In this document: piece after piece, positions 49,410 through 58,482 of the stretch
How the letters are laid out: each line of letters begins with the position of its first letter
Numbering within the stretch: position 1 is the stretch's first letter
Source of the DNA: Gammaproteobacteria bacterium
GTDB lineage: Bacteria; Pseudomonadota; Gammaproteobacteria; Xanthomonadales; SZUA-36
Assembly (NCBI GenBank): GCA_021772915.1
Contig: JAJFLB010000023.1
Location: 124,001-188,000, forward strand
Direction of reading: 5' to 3'
Length of the DNA stretch: 64,000 nucleotides
Program-made: the position numbers and the translations under genes
The notes under the pieces: model-generated
Seen by the model: only the letters and a program-made list of their open reading frames with translations
What the model was told of the DNA's origin: nothing
Databases searched by the model: none

Positions 49410-50627
49410 ATGTCCCCAAGCCAAGATGGCATAAAATTTGACGTGGTTACGATGAAGTCTATTGGAATATTCTTGGGTATTGAACCATATGCTGGGGGCA
49501 TGTTTCAGTATGCCCAGTCATTACTCAATGCATTAGTGTTAATGCACAATCAGGTTTATGAGGTTCACGTGGCCTATGTATCCCCTTCGTGGGAGCAAGT
49601 GCTTGTAGACTATCCCTTTAGGAAAAAAAGACTGACTTCAGGCAAATTCGGGCTCCTTCTGGCGAAATTAGTGTTGGCACTACATGTTCCAGCAAAGTTT
49701 TCGAGATTATTTTCGAGTGTATCTAATCCCATTACAATCCAGCTCTCACAGCTTGAATGTGATCTGTGGATCTTCCCATCTCAAGATGCCATTGCATATC
49801 AAACGAAACTTACGTCAGTCATTTCAGTTCATGACCTCATGCACCGCTATGAGCCTTCTTTTCCTGAAGTTTCTGGCAGGGGACGCGGCATAATCAGGGA
49901 GCGGCGGCTTAGAAATTTGGTGTCTTGGGGACATACAATTCTCGTGGATTCTGAAGTCGGCAAACAACACGTAATTGATTCCTATGGGGCTGATCCAGAA
50001 AAAATTTTTCCATTACCTTATGTGCCCCCTTCACACATTTTCAGGACGCCGGAAAGTAGTCAATTTGATCGACAATACAAGTTACCAAAAAAATTTATTC
50101 TGTATCCAGCTCAGTTTTGGGAACACAAAAATCATAAGAGACTCATAAAGGCAGCATCAATAGTTAAATCAGCAGAACCTGATATTTCATTGGTTTTTAC
50201 AGGTGGAAAAAATAAGTCTTACGCCGATATCAGAGCCTTTACGAGAGTGTCAGGCATGGAGGACAGCGTAGCCTTTATGGGCCATGTGCCGGATGAAGAT
50301 ATGGCCGGATTTTACAAAAGAGCTCGAGCGATGATAATGCCGACATTCTTTGGCCCTACAAATATCCCACCATTAGAGGCATTTGTATGTGGCTGCCCTG
50401 TGGCCGTATCAAACATTTATGGAATGCCGGATCAGCTTGGGGATGCGGCTTTATTTTTTGACCCTAATTCTGTTGATGAGATTGCTGATGTGATAAAAAG
50501 ATTGTGGAAAGATGATCACTTATGCCGCCAGCTGATTGCAAAAGGCCATCAAGAAACCAAGAAGTGGGGGCAAGAGCAATTTGCAGGGTCATTGCACGAT
50601 ATCTTGTTAAAAGTGGGGTTGTTATAG
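49410..50627 (+). CDS. GT4 family glycosyltransferase
   Basis: A retaining GT-B glycosyltransferase of 405 residues (391 if it starts at the ATG at 49452, where MKSIGIFLGIEPYAGGMFQY looks like a true N terminus). The C-terminal domain has FILYPAQFWEHKNH (the usual start of the second Rossmann domain) and the FGPTNIPPLEAFVCGCPVAVS motif (about 318-338), with the conserved Glu. The first domain has SVHDLMHRYEPSFP, typical of mannosyl- and rhamnosyl-transferase-like members. It ends 75 bases before the convergent cytidylyltransferase gene. Confidence 0.85.
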   Translation: MSPSQDGIKFDVVTMKSIGIFLGIEPYAGGMFQYAQSLLNALVLMHNQVYEVHVAYVSPSWEQVLVDYPFRKKRLTSGKFGLLLAKLVLALHVPAKFSRLFSSVSNPITIQLSQLECDLWIFPSQDAIAYQTKLTSVISVHDLMHRYEPSFPEVSGRGRGIIRERRLRNLVSWGHTILVDSEVGKQHVIDSYGADPEKIFPLPYVPPSHIFRTPESSQFDRQYKLPKKFILYPAQFWEHKNHKRLIKAASIVKSAEPDISLVFTGGKNKSYADIRAFTRVSGMEDSVAFMGHVPDEDMAGFYKRARAMIMPTFFGPTNIPPLEAFVCGCPVAVSNIYGMPDQLGDAALFFDPNSVDEIADVIKRLWKDDHLCRQLIAKGHQETKKWGQEQFAGSLHDILLKVGLL

Positions 50628-50702
50628 ACAGATCATATGAGATAGAACAACCAAACTGGTTAGACTCAATCAGTAACCGGAACCATGCCCCCTTGGGACA
50701 AT

Positions 50703-51395
50703 TCACTTATTCAGATAATATTCCGCGGTTACAAAATCTGAAACAGTATCAATATTGACTGACTTATCATCCTGCATGACATACGGTAAACAGTGCTTAC
50801 CCTTGAAAGTATTTTCCTCCATAAAAATATTTCTTTTTGTGGCGTATATCGCACCGTTAACAATATACACGGGGGGCAACTCTTGTCTTGGTGGATTTTC
50901 CAGGCCGGTATTCTGAAGATCACACAGGTAACCACCCTCAATTGTCTTCATTTTGACTGGATGGTAATTACCAACATTGACAACGCTAATTATCCCGCTA
51001 GCGTTCTTGTCAATCAACTCTTGCAATGAATTATCAATGTCGTCAGGGCCCCTCAAAGGCGCTGTTGGTTGAAGCATAATTATGTAATCAAACCTGAATC
51101 CCACGATTTTCTCATAGGCAACTACTGCATGCTGAATGGTCGGGATCGCCAGTGCGCGATCTGTTGACAGGTCTACTGGTCGCATAAATGGTACTTTCGC
51201 ACCAAATTGGATAGCTACCTCTTTAATTTTCTTGCTATCGGTAGACACGATCATATCGGTTAATAGCTCGGATTTAAGTCCAGCTTCGATGGTGTAGGCA
51301 ATCAAAGGCTTGCCACCTAGCGGATAGATGTTTTTGTCTGGTATGCCTTTAGACCCACCTCTTGCAGGTATCACTCCAAGAACCTTTTGTTTCAT
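50703..51395 (-). CDS. CMP-nonulosonate cytidylyltransferase (NeuA/PseF-like), first copy
   Basis: Activates a nine-carbon sugar acid (sialic, legionaminic or pseudaminic type) with CTP to the CMP-sugar. It has 230 residues. VIPARGGSKGIPDKNIYPLGG is the CTP-binding signature (quoted in part: IPARGGSKGIPDKN); VSTDS, the LQPTAPLR loop and VNIDT(VSD) motif are also present. It overlaps the NeuB-like gene by four bases (ATGA), so synthesis and activation of the same sugar are likely coupled. The substrate cannot be settled from sequence. Confidence 0.88.
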   Translation of the reverse strand: MKQKVLGVIPARGGSKGIPDKNIYPLGGKPLIAYTIEAGLKSELLTDMIVSTDSKKIKEVAIQFGAKVPFMRPVDLSTDRALAIPTIQHAVVAYEKIVGFRFDYIIMLQPTAPLRGPDDIDNSLQELIDKNASGIISVVNVGNYHPVKMKTIEGGYLCDLQNTGLENPPRQELPPVYIVNGAIYATKRNIFMEENTFKGKHCLPYVMQDDKSVNIDTVSDFVTAEYYLNK

Positions 51396-52342
51396 ATTTC
51401 AGTTTCTTCCCAATTATAAACCGTCTGATTACTTGGCAACTTACTGGCGAAACGTCCCCTGAAATAATCCCTGTTTTTAAGTTCGTCGGTAGAAAGCTCT
51501 CGATTGGCATTGCCCAATGTGACTTCAAAATCAGGAAAAATTGCCTTTAGACTATGACGCATCTCATCCTGATCTAACTCATCAAATTTCTTCATTTCAA
51601 TGACATGCTCAGGTGTTACTGACACCGGACCATCCTTGGTTTGATCTGCTGGCAACAAGGTAAAATGTCGTTCGATTACCTGCGCCCCATAATAAATTGC
51701 TGCAAGGGTTCCTAATATCCCGTCCCGTTCAATCAGGCTGTGATCACTCCAACCAACGACGCTGCAAAACTTATCCAAATAGTTCATTCTAGAAAGATGA
51801 AACTCTGCAAGCGGGGTGGGGTACTTGGTTACGCAATGAAGCAGGGAAAAATCAGCATCCCCCAGAGTTTTAGCTGCCATTTCCACCTCATGATCATAAC
51901 TGGCTCCCGTGGACAGAAAGATGGCATCAAATACCTTTCTTACTTCGCGCAACAAAGGGGGAGAGGCACAATCATAACTGGCCAGTTTGATCTCCTCGAA
52001 ACCAACTTCCCTGATTGGGCCAATCGAATCCCTGGTGAACACAGTTGTCAGCGGCTTGATACCCGTTTTTTTGCACAAGTCAACAAAATCAGCCTGTTGG
52101 TCCCACGTGATTTCAAGGCCCTTCAATCGATCATACTCAGATTGATAGGGTCTTTTTATGACGGTCTCTACGCCATTTTCTATTACTCCGGTTTCAAACC
52201 TCTCACGGTAAGAAACCATGTCAGCAAATATTGTTTGAATTTTTGCGTATTCAGCACCGCACTCTTTGGCGGCGTGCACCATTTCAGTTAGCAACCCGGT
52301 ATCACCGTTGTGGTTTTGGCAAAATTCTGCAATGAAAATCAT
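51392..52342 (-). CDS. NeuB-like nonulosonate synthase, short form
   Basis: Condenses phosphoenolpyruvate with a hexosamine-type sugar to make a nonulosonic acid. The TIM barrel is complete: IAEFCQNHNGD at the N terminus, AKIQTIFAD, LSTGASYDHEVEMA and VGWSDHS. The protein has 316 residues, shorter than the roughly 340-350 of NeuB, NeuB3 and PseI, because the C-terminal antifreeze-like (SAF) domain stops almost at its beginning (NRELSTDELKNRDYFRGRF and about 20 more residues). That domain helps close the active site of the partner subunit in known enzymes. It is coupled to the downstream CMP-sugar synthetase gene. Confidence 0.85.
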   Translation of the reverse strand: MIFIAEFCQNHNGDTGLLTEMVHAAKECGAEYAKIQTIFADMVSYRERFETGVIENGVETVIKRPYQSEYDRLKGLEITWDQQADFVDLCKKTGIKPLTTVFTRDSIGPIREVGFEEIKLASYDCASPPLLREVRKVFDAIFLSTGASYDHEVEMAAKTLGDADFSLLHCVTKYPTPLAEFHLSRMNYLDKFCSVVGWSDHSLIERDGILGTLAAIYYGAQVIERHFTLLPADQTKDGPVSVTPEHVIEMKKFDELDQDEMRHSLKAIFPDFEVTLGNANRELSTDELKNRDYFRGRFASKLPSNQTVYNWEETEI

Positions 52343-52349
52343 TGTTCAA

Positions 52350-53390
52350 TCAAACTCCGTTTACCACCAGGTTGGCAGTTGCGAAAACGCCATCCAATCG
52401 AAGATGTGAGGCTCTTAGTAATTGCTTCTCTACCAATTCTTTTGAGTCAACAAATTCCAGCGCGTGTATATAAGCCTGGAAGGGGTCCTCGCATCTTTGG
52501 CCTACTTTTAGTTTTTCCAAAACGTTGCAGTTATGGACCATCTCAAAGGAATCGAGATTAGAAAAGGCAAAAATTCTGTTTCTGCCAATCAGGGCATCAC
52601 TTATTGTCCCCATACCTGGCCTTATACATACTGCCGAACAGTATTGGAACATCTCGCTGCTAAAATCAGCCTTTTCAACCCAATCTGGATACCTGTCCGG
52701 GAGTAATCTTGGTTCTACCAGAAGACGATCGGGTGGGACTATATTGTCCCTGATAATTTTCTCAACCGCCTCTCTGGCCACGTCCTCTTCCTCACCGCCC
52801 AATCCGCAGGAGAGTAAAATACCTTTGTTCTTTTTTTCCCGGAAAAGCATCGAGTAACGATAAAGACCCACCGGGTAAAATTCGGTCAGTGATTTCACGT
52901 CGGGCGTTGAAAAATACTCATTACCAGCCATTAACGGCTTGACTTGCGCAACTAGCCTGCGTTGCGCGTGGACGAAATCCTGTAACCCGTTCTTGCGATT
53001 TCTTTCAAATACTTCGTGCCAAAAAAACGATCCTGTCAATATTGCATCCGGTCTCTTTTCCAACACCTGAACAATATTATCGCTCCAGACAATTTCATAT
53101 TTATCCAGACTTGGTAAGTCTATGTTCTCCCAATCTTTGTCCAATAGGTCCTTTGACTTGTCTTTATGATCTTTTGGGTATCGGAAGTCTATAACCCTGA
53201 CTCGTTCACACTGAACCAGGTAATCACGATCAGGCCATCCTTTAAGTGCATTAACATGAAACAACGAGGCAAAGATATCTATGTCGCCTTCAAACCCACT
53301 CTTGACCATGAAGGTGGCAATGGAGATTATCCGTCGTAAATGACCAAATCCGTTTGAACAAGCCAGTGCCGCAATTTTAACGTTATTCAC
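52350..53390 (-). CDS. GT-B fold protein, GT28/MurG-like
   Basis: A 346-residue protein starting at GTG 53390, with AAGGTG seven bases upstream. The N terminus LACSNGFGHLRRIISIATFM is a glycine-rich loop like those of MurG and related enzymes (GxGH). The C-terminal RPGMGTISDALIGRNRIFAFSN segment resembles the nucleotide-sugar site of GT28 and of PseG. It lies seven bases upstream of the NeuB-like gene, on the same strand. It could be a nonulosonate-pathway sugar-nucleotide hydrolase (PseG-type) or a transferase; I cannot choose. Confidence 0.65.
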   Translation of the reverse strand: MNNVKIAALACSNGFGHLRRIISIATFMVKSGFEGDIDIFASLFHVNALKGWPDRDYLVQCERVRVIDFRYPKDHKDKSKDLLDKDWENIDLPSLDKYEIVWSDNIVQVLEKRPDAILTGSFFWHEVFERNRKNGLQDFVHAQRRLVAQVKPLMAGNEYFSTPDVKSLTEFYPVGLYRYSMLFREKKNKGILLSCGLGGEEEDVAREAVEKIIRDNIVPPDRLLVEPRLLPDRYPDWVEKADFSSEMFQYCSAVCIRPGMGTISDALIGRNRIFAFSNLDSFEMVHNCNVLEKLKVGQRCEDPFQAYIHALEFVDSKELVEKQLLRASHLRLDGVFATANLVVNGV

Positions 53391-53508
53391 TGTAAAGCAC
53401 CTTAGCCAAAGGGATGAGCAGCATTTCTACTTTGAGGTGGATTCAAAACCATTTCCATCAAGTGTCACCTCGGGTATCAAGTAAATAATGCATTAAAACC
53501 CCCGTTTA

Positions 53509-54819
53509 TTACCAACAAATCCCATCGTATTGTTTACTGGACCGTTCATCAGATAAGCGCACCAAATCCACTACAACTTGCTCGGGACGGAGATTATCCA
53601 AGGCACCAAGAAACTCCTCTGCTTTATTACCAATAACAATAGTCTGGGCATGATCAAGAACATCCTCAATACTATCCACCATAAGTTTTGAAATGTGAGG
53701 AATAAGATTCAAGATGAAATCGCGATTTGCGCCGGTTAGGGAAGCCATAAAGACATTCTTGTCGAAGATTCTTATGTCATACCCTTTACCCAACAAATTT
53801 TCAATTATATCGACAACAGGAGACTCCCTCATATCGTCGGTCCCCGCTTTAAACGAAAACCCGAGGATTCCGATTTTAAGGTTTCCCTTGGCGGCGATCA
53901 TAGAAACTGCCCTACGTATCTGTTGCTGGTTTGATGGCATTATTGCCCTTAGTACCGGCAAGTCGAGGTCGAGGCTTTTGGCTTTGTAAACCAGAGCACG
54001 CACGTCTTTTGGTAAACAGGAGCCCCCAAATGCAAATCCAGGTTTCAAGTAGTAGGGCGAAAGATTCAGCTTTGTGTCTTGGCAAAAGATATCCATCACC
54101 TTGTGGCTGTCTATACCTACTGCCTTGCATATATTGCCGATCTCATTTGCAAATACCACTTTCAATGCATGCCAGTTATTATCTGCATACTTCACCATTT
54201 CAGCCACTTCCAAAGTGGTTCTGATAAGTGGGGCATCCAGGTTCTCATAAAGCTCAACAAGCACATCACCCGCGCGGGAATCACTTTCACCAATCACCGT
54301 TTTAGGGGGGTTAGAATAGTCAAACACAGCGGTCCCCTCTCGCAAAAATTCCGGATTATTACACACACCAAAATCAACACCAGCTTTCTTACTGGAAGAA
54401 GTCTCTAAAGTAGGAATCACAACATTACTCATGGAACCTGGTAGCATTGTGGAGCGACAAACCACAACATGAAAATCTTTTTTGTCCCGAATTGCTCGTC
54501 CGATTTCCTCACATACCTTGACGACGTAGGTCAAATCAAGATCACCATTAACCCGCGAAGGCGTACCCACGCAAATGAGGGATATCTCTGATTCCCGTAC
54601 CGCTTTAGACACGTCCAGTGTTGCAATTAATTTCCCATCTGCAACCGCCTTGGAAATAATCTCATCTATGTCCTTTTCAATAATCGGCGACATACCACGA
54701 TTGATAAGATCAACTTTGGTCTCATTAGGATCCAAGCCAATAACGACGTGGCCGTCAAAAGCCAAGCACCCAGCAGAAACAGTGCCAACATAGCCCAAAC
54801 CAAATACGCTAATTCTCAT
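53509..54819 (-). CDS. GDP-mannose 6-dehydrogenase (AlgD-like)
   Basis: A NAD-dependent four-electron dehydrogenase of 436 residues. It shares far more with AlgD than with UDP-glucose enzymes: FGLGYVGTVSAGCLAFDGH, LICVGTPSRVNGDLDL, NNPEFLREGTAVFDY, NEIGNICKAVGID and the catalytic Cys in GFAFGGSCLPKDVRAL. It would supply GDP-mannuronate, distinct from the UDP-glucuronate made by ugd 11 kb away. The ATG at 54819 begins MRISVFGLGYVG; an upstream GTG adds three residues. No alginate polymerase genes are visible, so the product probably serves a capsule or O-antigen. Confidence 0.9.
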   Translation of the reverse strand: MRISVFGLGYVGTVSAGCLAFDGHVVIGLDPNETKVDLINRGMSPIIEKDIDEIISKAVADGKLIATLDVSKAVRESEISLICVGTPSRVNGDLDLTYVVKVCEEIGRAIRDKKDFHVVVCRSTMLPGSMSNVVIPTLETSSSKKAGVDFGVCNNPEFLREGTAVFDYSNPPKTVIGESDSRAGDVLVELYENLDAPLIRTTLEVAEMVKYADNNWHALKVVFANEIGNICKAVGIDSHKVMDIFCQDTKLNLSPYYLKPGFAFGGSCLPKDVRALVYKAKSLDLDLPVLRAIMPSNQQQIRRAVSMIAAKGNLKIGILGFSFKAGTDDMRESPVVDIIENLLGKGYDIRIFDKNVFMASLTGANRDFILNLIPHISKLMVDSIEDVLDHAQTIVIGNKAEEFLGALDNLRPEQVVVDLVRLSDERSSKQYDGICW

Positions 54820-55067
54820 TGATTGCACATCTCTTTATTTACTTGCCTACTGTAATAGAAGTAAATCAGCTGTTTTTTAATCAACACAAGCTGCATTCTA
54901 TTTTGTATTTGCAATACAACCAATACATAAACAACCAACCTGCATCTAACCAAAGACACAAAACCCCACACGATCTGACCGTTGCACACTTGTTCTTGCC
55001 AAGATCGAGAAGCCAGCTTGCAGTTGCAACGTTCAAACCAGCAAATACATGCAAGTTCAGTACAAAC

Positions 55068-56324
55068 TCACTTTTTCTGTAGGAAGGATATTATTGATTC
55101 CCCATCCCGCTTCTGCGCGCTGAGACTATACTTATCTTGAATGAGAGTGAACAGGTTATTGCCCAAGCTTCTCGCATACTTGGGGTCCTGCAAAATTTTC
55201 ACAATCGACGCAGCAAAATCTCTTGATGTGTCCGCAATCAGAATGTTTTCACCGTGCGTCACGTGTATGCCCTCGGCCCCAAGCGTTGTTGAGACACAAG
55301 CTACAGAAGCAGCTCCGGTTTCAAGAATTTTGAATCGAGTTCCCGACTCATAATGTAAAGGAACGATGCTGGCGCGAGCTCCCTTGAGGTAGGGAAGTAC
55401 TGAATGAACACGTCCCAGGACAGACACCGCACCTCCGTGATAGTGCATCAGGGTTTTGTCGGAATTTCGCCCAACAATGTACAAATGAGCATGTGGCACC
55501 TGCTGTAACACCAATGGCATAATGTCTTCAACAGCCCACTTGGCGGCCCGATCCATTGGGCTGTTAACATGGCCGAATGAACCCAACAGCAAAACATAAG
55601 GACAACGAAGACTGTCTATCGGTTGATAGTCTCCCGTGTAATCATCCAAGTCTACAATATTGGAGAATAGCTTTATAGATTCCGGGTCAGGAGCGATTGA
55701 ACGAAAGTAATCAGCATCAAGTTCTGAAACAGCTGTCACAACGTCGGCCGACGTAGTCAATTCTCTTTCTTCCAGTTCTTTTTTTTTGCCTTTGCAATTG
55801 ACAAGTGCTTTTCTGACGAAGTTGCTTTTAATAAAGGGTAACTCTCTGAGAATAAAACGTGAACAGACTGCTTCTGTATCCCCAATAATGTATGCCTCTG
55901 GCGTTTTGCGCCTCAATAATCTGAATACAGAAAAAGCGTGTTCCAGGACCCGATCAATCCAGAATATCCGGATACCCTGTTGCTTTGCGTACTCCAGAAT
56001 AAATTTGACATCGGCAACGGCAATTATCGGCGCCATAAATTCTCTTTTTATTCTGCTCAGCACACGATTGAGGAAATTGTATTTTGAACTCAACACGCTT
56101 GATGGTGCAAATACCAAGGACCGAGAGCTTGCGTTCAGGAATCGTTTTGCCTCCACATCCAAACTCCATGCAGGTACGGTGGTTATAATGTGCAGATCTG
56201 CAATTTGATTTAGCACTTTTATGGCGTTTATCACACTCATCTGGGGCCCCCCTGCGTAGGGATACTCCAGTATTGGTGCAAAAAAAATCACGCCAGGTCT
56301 CTTCTGCTGGGACTGATCGTTCAC
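55068..56324 (-). CDS. GT4 family glycosyltransferase
   Basis: A group 1 (GT-B) glycosyltransferase of 418 residues. The first domain starts VIFFAPILEYPYAGGPQMS, with the donor/acceptor Gly-Gly loop; the second has PYVLLLGSFGHVNSPMD and a C-terminal YESGTRFKILETGAASVACVSTTLGAEG, with the conserved E-x7-type helix (quoted in part: SGTRFKILETGAASVA). The unusually variable middle region (about 90-190) is rich in Lys and Arg. It lies 24 bases downstream of asnB in the same direction, so these are probably co-transcribed. Sugar specificity is unknown. Confidence 0.83.
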   Translation of the reverse strand: MNDQSQQKRPGVIFFAPILEYPYAGGPQMSVINAIKVLNQIADLHIITTVPAWSLDVEAKRFLNASSRSLVFAPSSVLSSKYNFLNRVLSRIKREFMAPIIAVADVKFILEYAKQQGIRIFWIDRVLEHAFSVFRLLRRKTPEAYIIGDTEAVCSRFILRELPFIKSNFVRKALVNCKGKKKELEERELTTSADVVTAVSELDADYFRSIAPDPESIKLFSNIVDLDDYTGDYQPIDSLRCPYVLLLGSFGHVNSPMDRAAKWAVEDIMPLVLQQVPHAHLYIVGRNSDKTLMHYHGGAVSVLGRVHSVLPYLKGARASIVPLHYESGTRFKILETGAASVACVSTTLGAEGIHVTHGENILIADTSRDFAASIVKILQDPKYARSLGNNLFTLIQDKYSLSAQKRDGESIISFLQKK

Positions 56325-56348
56325 TTTATGGCCTTACCTTGTTAATAC

Positions 56349-58190
56349 TCAGGTGCTCCAAATTCTATTTCGCAAAAAGGCCTTTTCCCACAAATAGATA
56401 CTGAATGCCTTCCAGGTCTGCTCGGATTCATAAAGTGTCATTCTTTTTCTTTCAAAGATGATGTCGGTAATCGCTGCACTAACACTTGCTGGAGAAACCA
56501 AACTGGATTCCTTAAATGACACAGAACTAATTTCATCAAGGAGGTACTCTCGCAACGCCCCTCGCATCCAGTTTTGGATGGGTGGGGCGAAGCCAATCTT
56601 GTCCTTTCTTTTAATGATGTCTGATGGTAGCCATTCACTGACGGCGTCTCGAAGGATAGCCTTGGTAAAGCCATTTCGCACTTTAGATGTCCAAGGAATC
56701 GAAAACGCAAATTCAACGATCCTATGATCAATTAGCGGCATCCTGATCTCAACGCCATTGATCATTGAATAGCGGTCGTAATTTCTCAGCAATGTCGGCA
56801 ACACTGTTCGAAACCCGAGGTTAAACAAGTGAGAATTCAAAGAACCAAAATGTTTTCTAAGTTTCCTTTCAGCCTTAATGCCCTCATTGCTAACCACCCG
56901 GACCTTTGCTTTAAACAAATAGAACGCAATCTGTGGAAGAGTCAAACCACGGAAGTACCTATTCTTTGGATGCAAATCCCTGTAAGTATTGAGAATTTCC
57001 TTGACAGCGTGTAAGCCCAACGCAGTGTCGCCGAGTGCGTGCAGTGGGGATGACTCATATCCACAAAACAGTTCATCGCCACCGTGCCCATCGAGGGTGA
57101 CGATAATCCCGTCCCTGCGCATTTGCTTATACAGCGCAACATGGGGAATAGGATTGACCTCGTGTATATCCTCAACCAGATAAACCTGCTTCTCTATTTG
57201 CGATACGTACTTGCCGGGGTCGATCTCAACTTTTGTATGCTTTAGCCCCAAGTGTCTCGCGACTTGGATCGCATGAGCACTTTCATCCATTTCCGTACCC
57301 GAAAAACTGGCAACAAACGAATTCTGCCAATTATCCGAAACACGCTCCACGCCAGAAGACTCTGCTGCTTTTGAAATACACGCTGCCACGGAACTGGAAT
57401 CAACACCACCACTGAGCCCGGTTCCAATGGGTACATCAGCACGCATGCGCATCCTGCATGAATCAAGCAATAGATCCCTGAGACATTCAACCTGTTCCTG
57501 GTAGCCCACAGGTGGGCAATACTTACTCTCCAAAACTGACCAATAACACGTTTTTGTTAATTTGCCTTCGGATAACCAAGCGTAATGCGCGGCCGGGAAT
57601 CTTTTTATACCTTCAAACAGCGTCTCGTCGGTGGCCTCATACGCATATGAGTTTCTACATAGCTTTTGAAAATTGGTAGATGGTGCAACATTCTTCAAAT
57701 AGGGTAGTAGTGCCTTTTGCTCAGAAGCAAAACCAAATTGACGTCCGTTATTAAAATAATAAAGTGGTTTCTCACCCATACGATCGCGTGACAGAAAAAG
57801 TCTTTTTTCAAGACTGTCCCATATCGCAAAAGCCCACATGCCGTTAAATCTACTCAGGCATTTCGCACCCCATTCAGCAAATGCTGCAACCAATACCTCA
57901 GTATCCGACGCACTCCTGAACGTATGGCCTATCGCCTCCAGGTCTTTTCTGACTTCAAGGAAATTATATATTTCACCATTGAAAACAATATGATATCGAT
58001 CAAGGTATTGCATTGGCTGTGCAGCCATGGAAGATCTGTCGAGGATGGCAAGTCGCCGGTGTCCCAGTATGACCTTTTCATCATCTTGCCAGACACCTTT
58101 ACCATCCGGACCTCGGTGAAACAAGGAATCCAGAACATTCCCAAACTTCTCCTTTTCAACCGCCGGGACTGCACCGAATACTCCACACAT
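56349..58190 (-). CDS. asnB: asparagine synthase-type amidotransferase
   Basis: A 613-residue glutamine-dependent asparagine synthetase. The start gives MCGVFG with the catalytic Cys2; the glutaminase domain (to about 210) has NGEIYNF and the expected SDTEVL. The synthetase domain has the PP-loop LSGGVDSSSVAA (about 255-266). Length and motifs are complete. In polysaccharide loci this family often amidates uronic acid carboxyls rather than making free Asn; the presence of two uronate dehydrogenases here supports that, but the chemistry is inferred. It lies upstream of a GT4 gene. Confidence 0.9.
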   Translation of the reverse strand: MCGVFGAVPAVEKEKFGNVLDSLFHRGPDGKGVWQDDEKVILGHRRLAILDRSSMAAQPMQYLDRYHIVFNGEIYNFLEVRKDLEAIGHTFRSASDTEVLVAAFAEWGAKCLSRFNGMWAFAIWDSLEKRLFLSRDRMGEKPLYYFNNGRQFGFASEQKALLPYLKNVAPSTNFQKLCRNSYAYEATDETLFEGIKRFPAAHYAWLSEGKLTKTCYWSVLESKYCPPVGYQEQVECLRDLLLDSCRMRMRADVPIGTGLSGGVDSSSVAACISKAAESSGVERVSDNWQNSFVASFSGTEMDESAHAIQVARHLGLKHTKVEIDPGKYVSQIEKQVYLVEDIHEVNPIPHVALYKQMRRDGIIVTLDGHGGDELFCGYESSPLHALGDTALGLHAVKEILNTYRDLHPKNRYFRGLTLPQIAFYLFKAKVRVVSNEGIKAERKLRKHFGSLNSHLFNLGFRTVLPTLLRNYDRYSMINGVEIRMPLIDHRIVEFAFSIPWTSKVRNGFTKAILRDAVSEWLPSDIIKRKDKIGFAPPIQNWMRGALREYLLDEISSVSFKESSLVSPASVSAAITDIIFERKRMTLYESEQTWKAFSIYLWEKAFLRNRIWST

Positions 58191-58300
58191 ATTAATTCAA
58201 AAGATTTCCTGAAATGTCATCGAGTATCTTGCGCTCTACCCAAAACAAAAAAATACAGACCTAAGTTCCAATTGCATTTATTGCGGATCTCTTAGATCAA

Positions 58301-58465
58301 CTAGCCCGCAACACCAAAATTCTCCATTATCCGTTTGAGTCTATAGCGACAGCCTGTCTTGCTGATATTGAACATGTTACAGGCAATCTGAGTGCTTATG
58401 GTTATTTCCGGTCTCGCGGTTTTCGCCCCTCGCCTCGCTTCAACGAGCCGGGCATCTTTACCAAC
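58301..58465 (-). pseudogene. possible IS3-family transposase fragment
   Basis: On the minus strand about 50 codons read ARRGAKTARPEITIS, then TQIACNMFNISKTGCRYRLKR, then a stop. The (V/I)S-x-x-x-AC-x-x-F-x-IS-x-x-x-x-RY pattern is that of the N terminus of IS3-type OrfB proteins. Nothing further of the transposase follows and no terminal repeats are visible. Its frame runs into the 3' end of the methyltransferase gene, so an old insertion may have formed that end. The similarity is short and may be chance. Confidence 0.4.
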
Positions 58466-58482
58466 AAGGGTCCATCGAAAGC

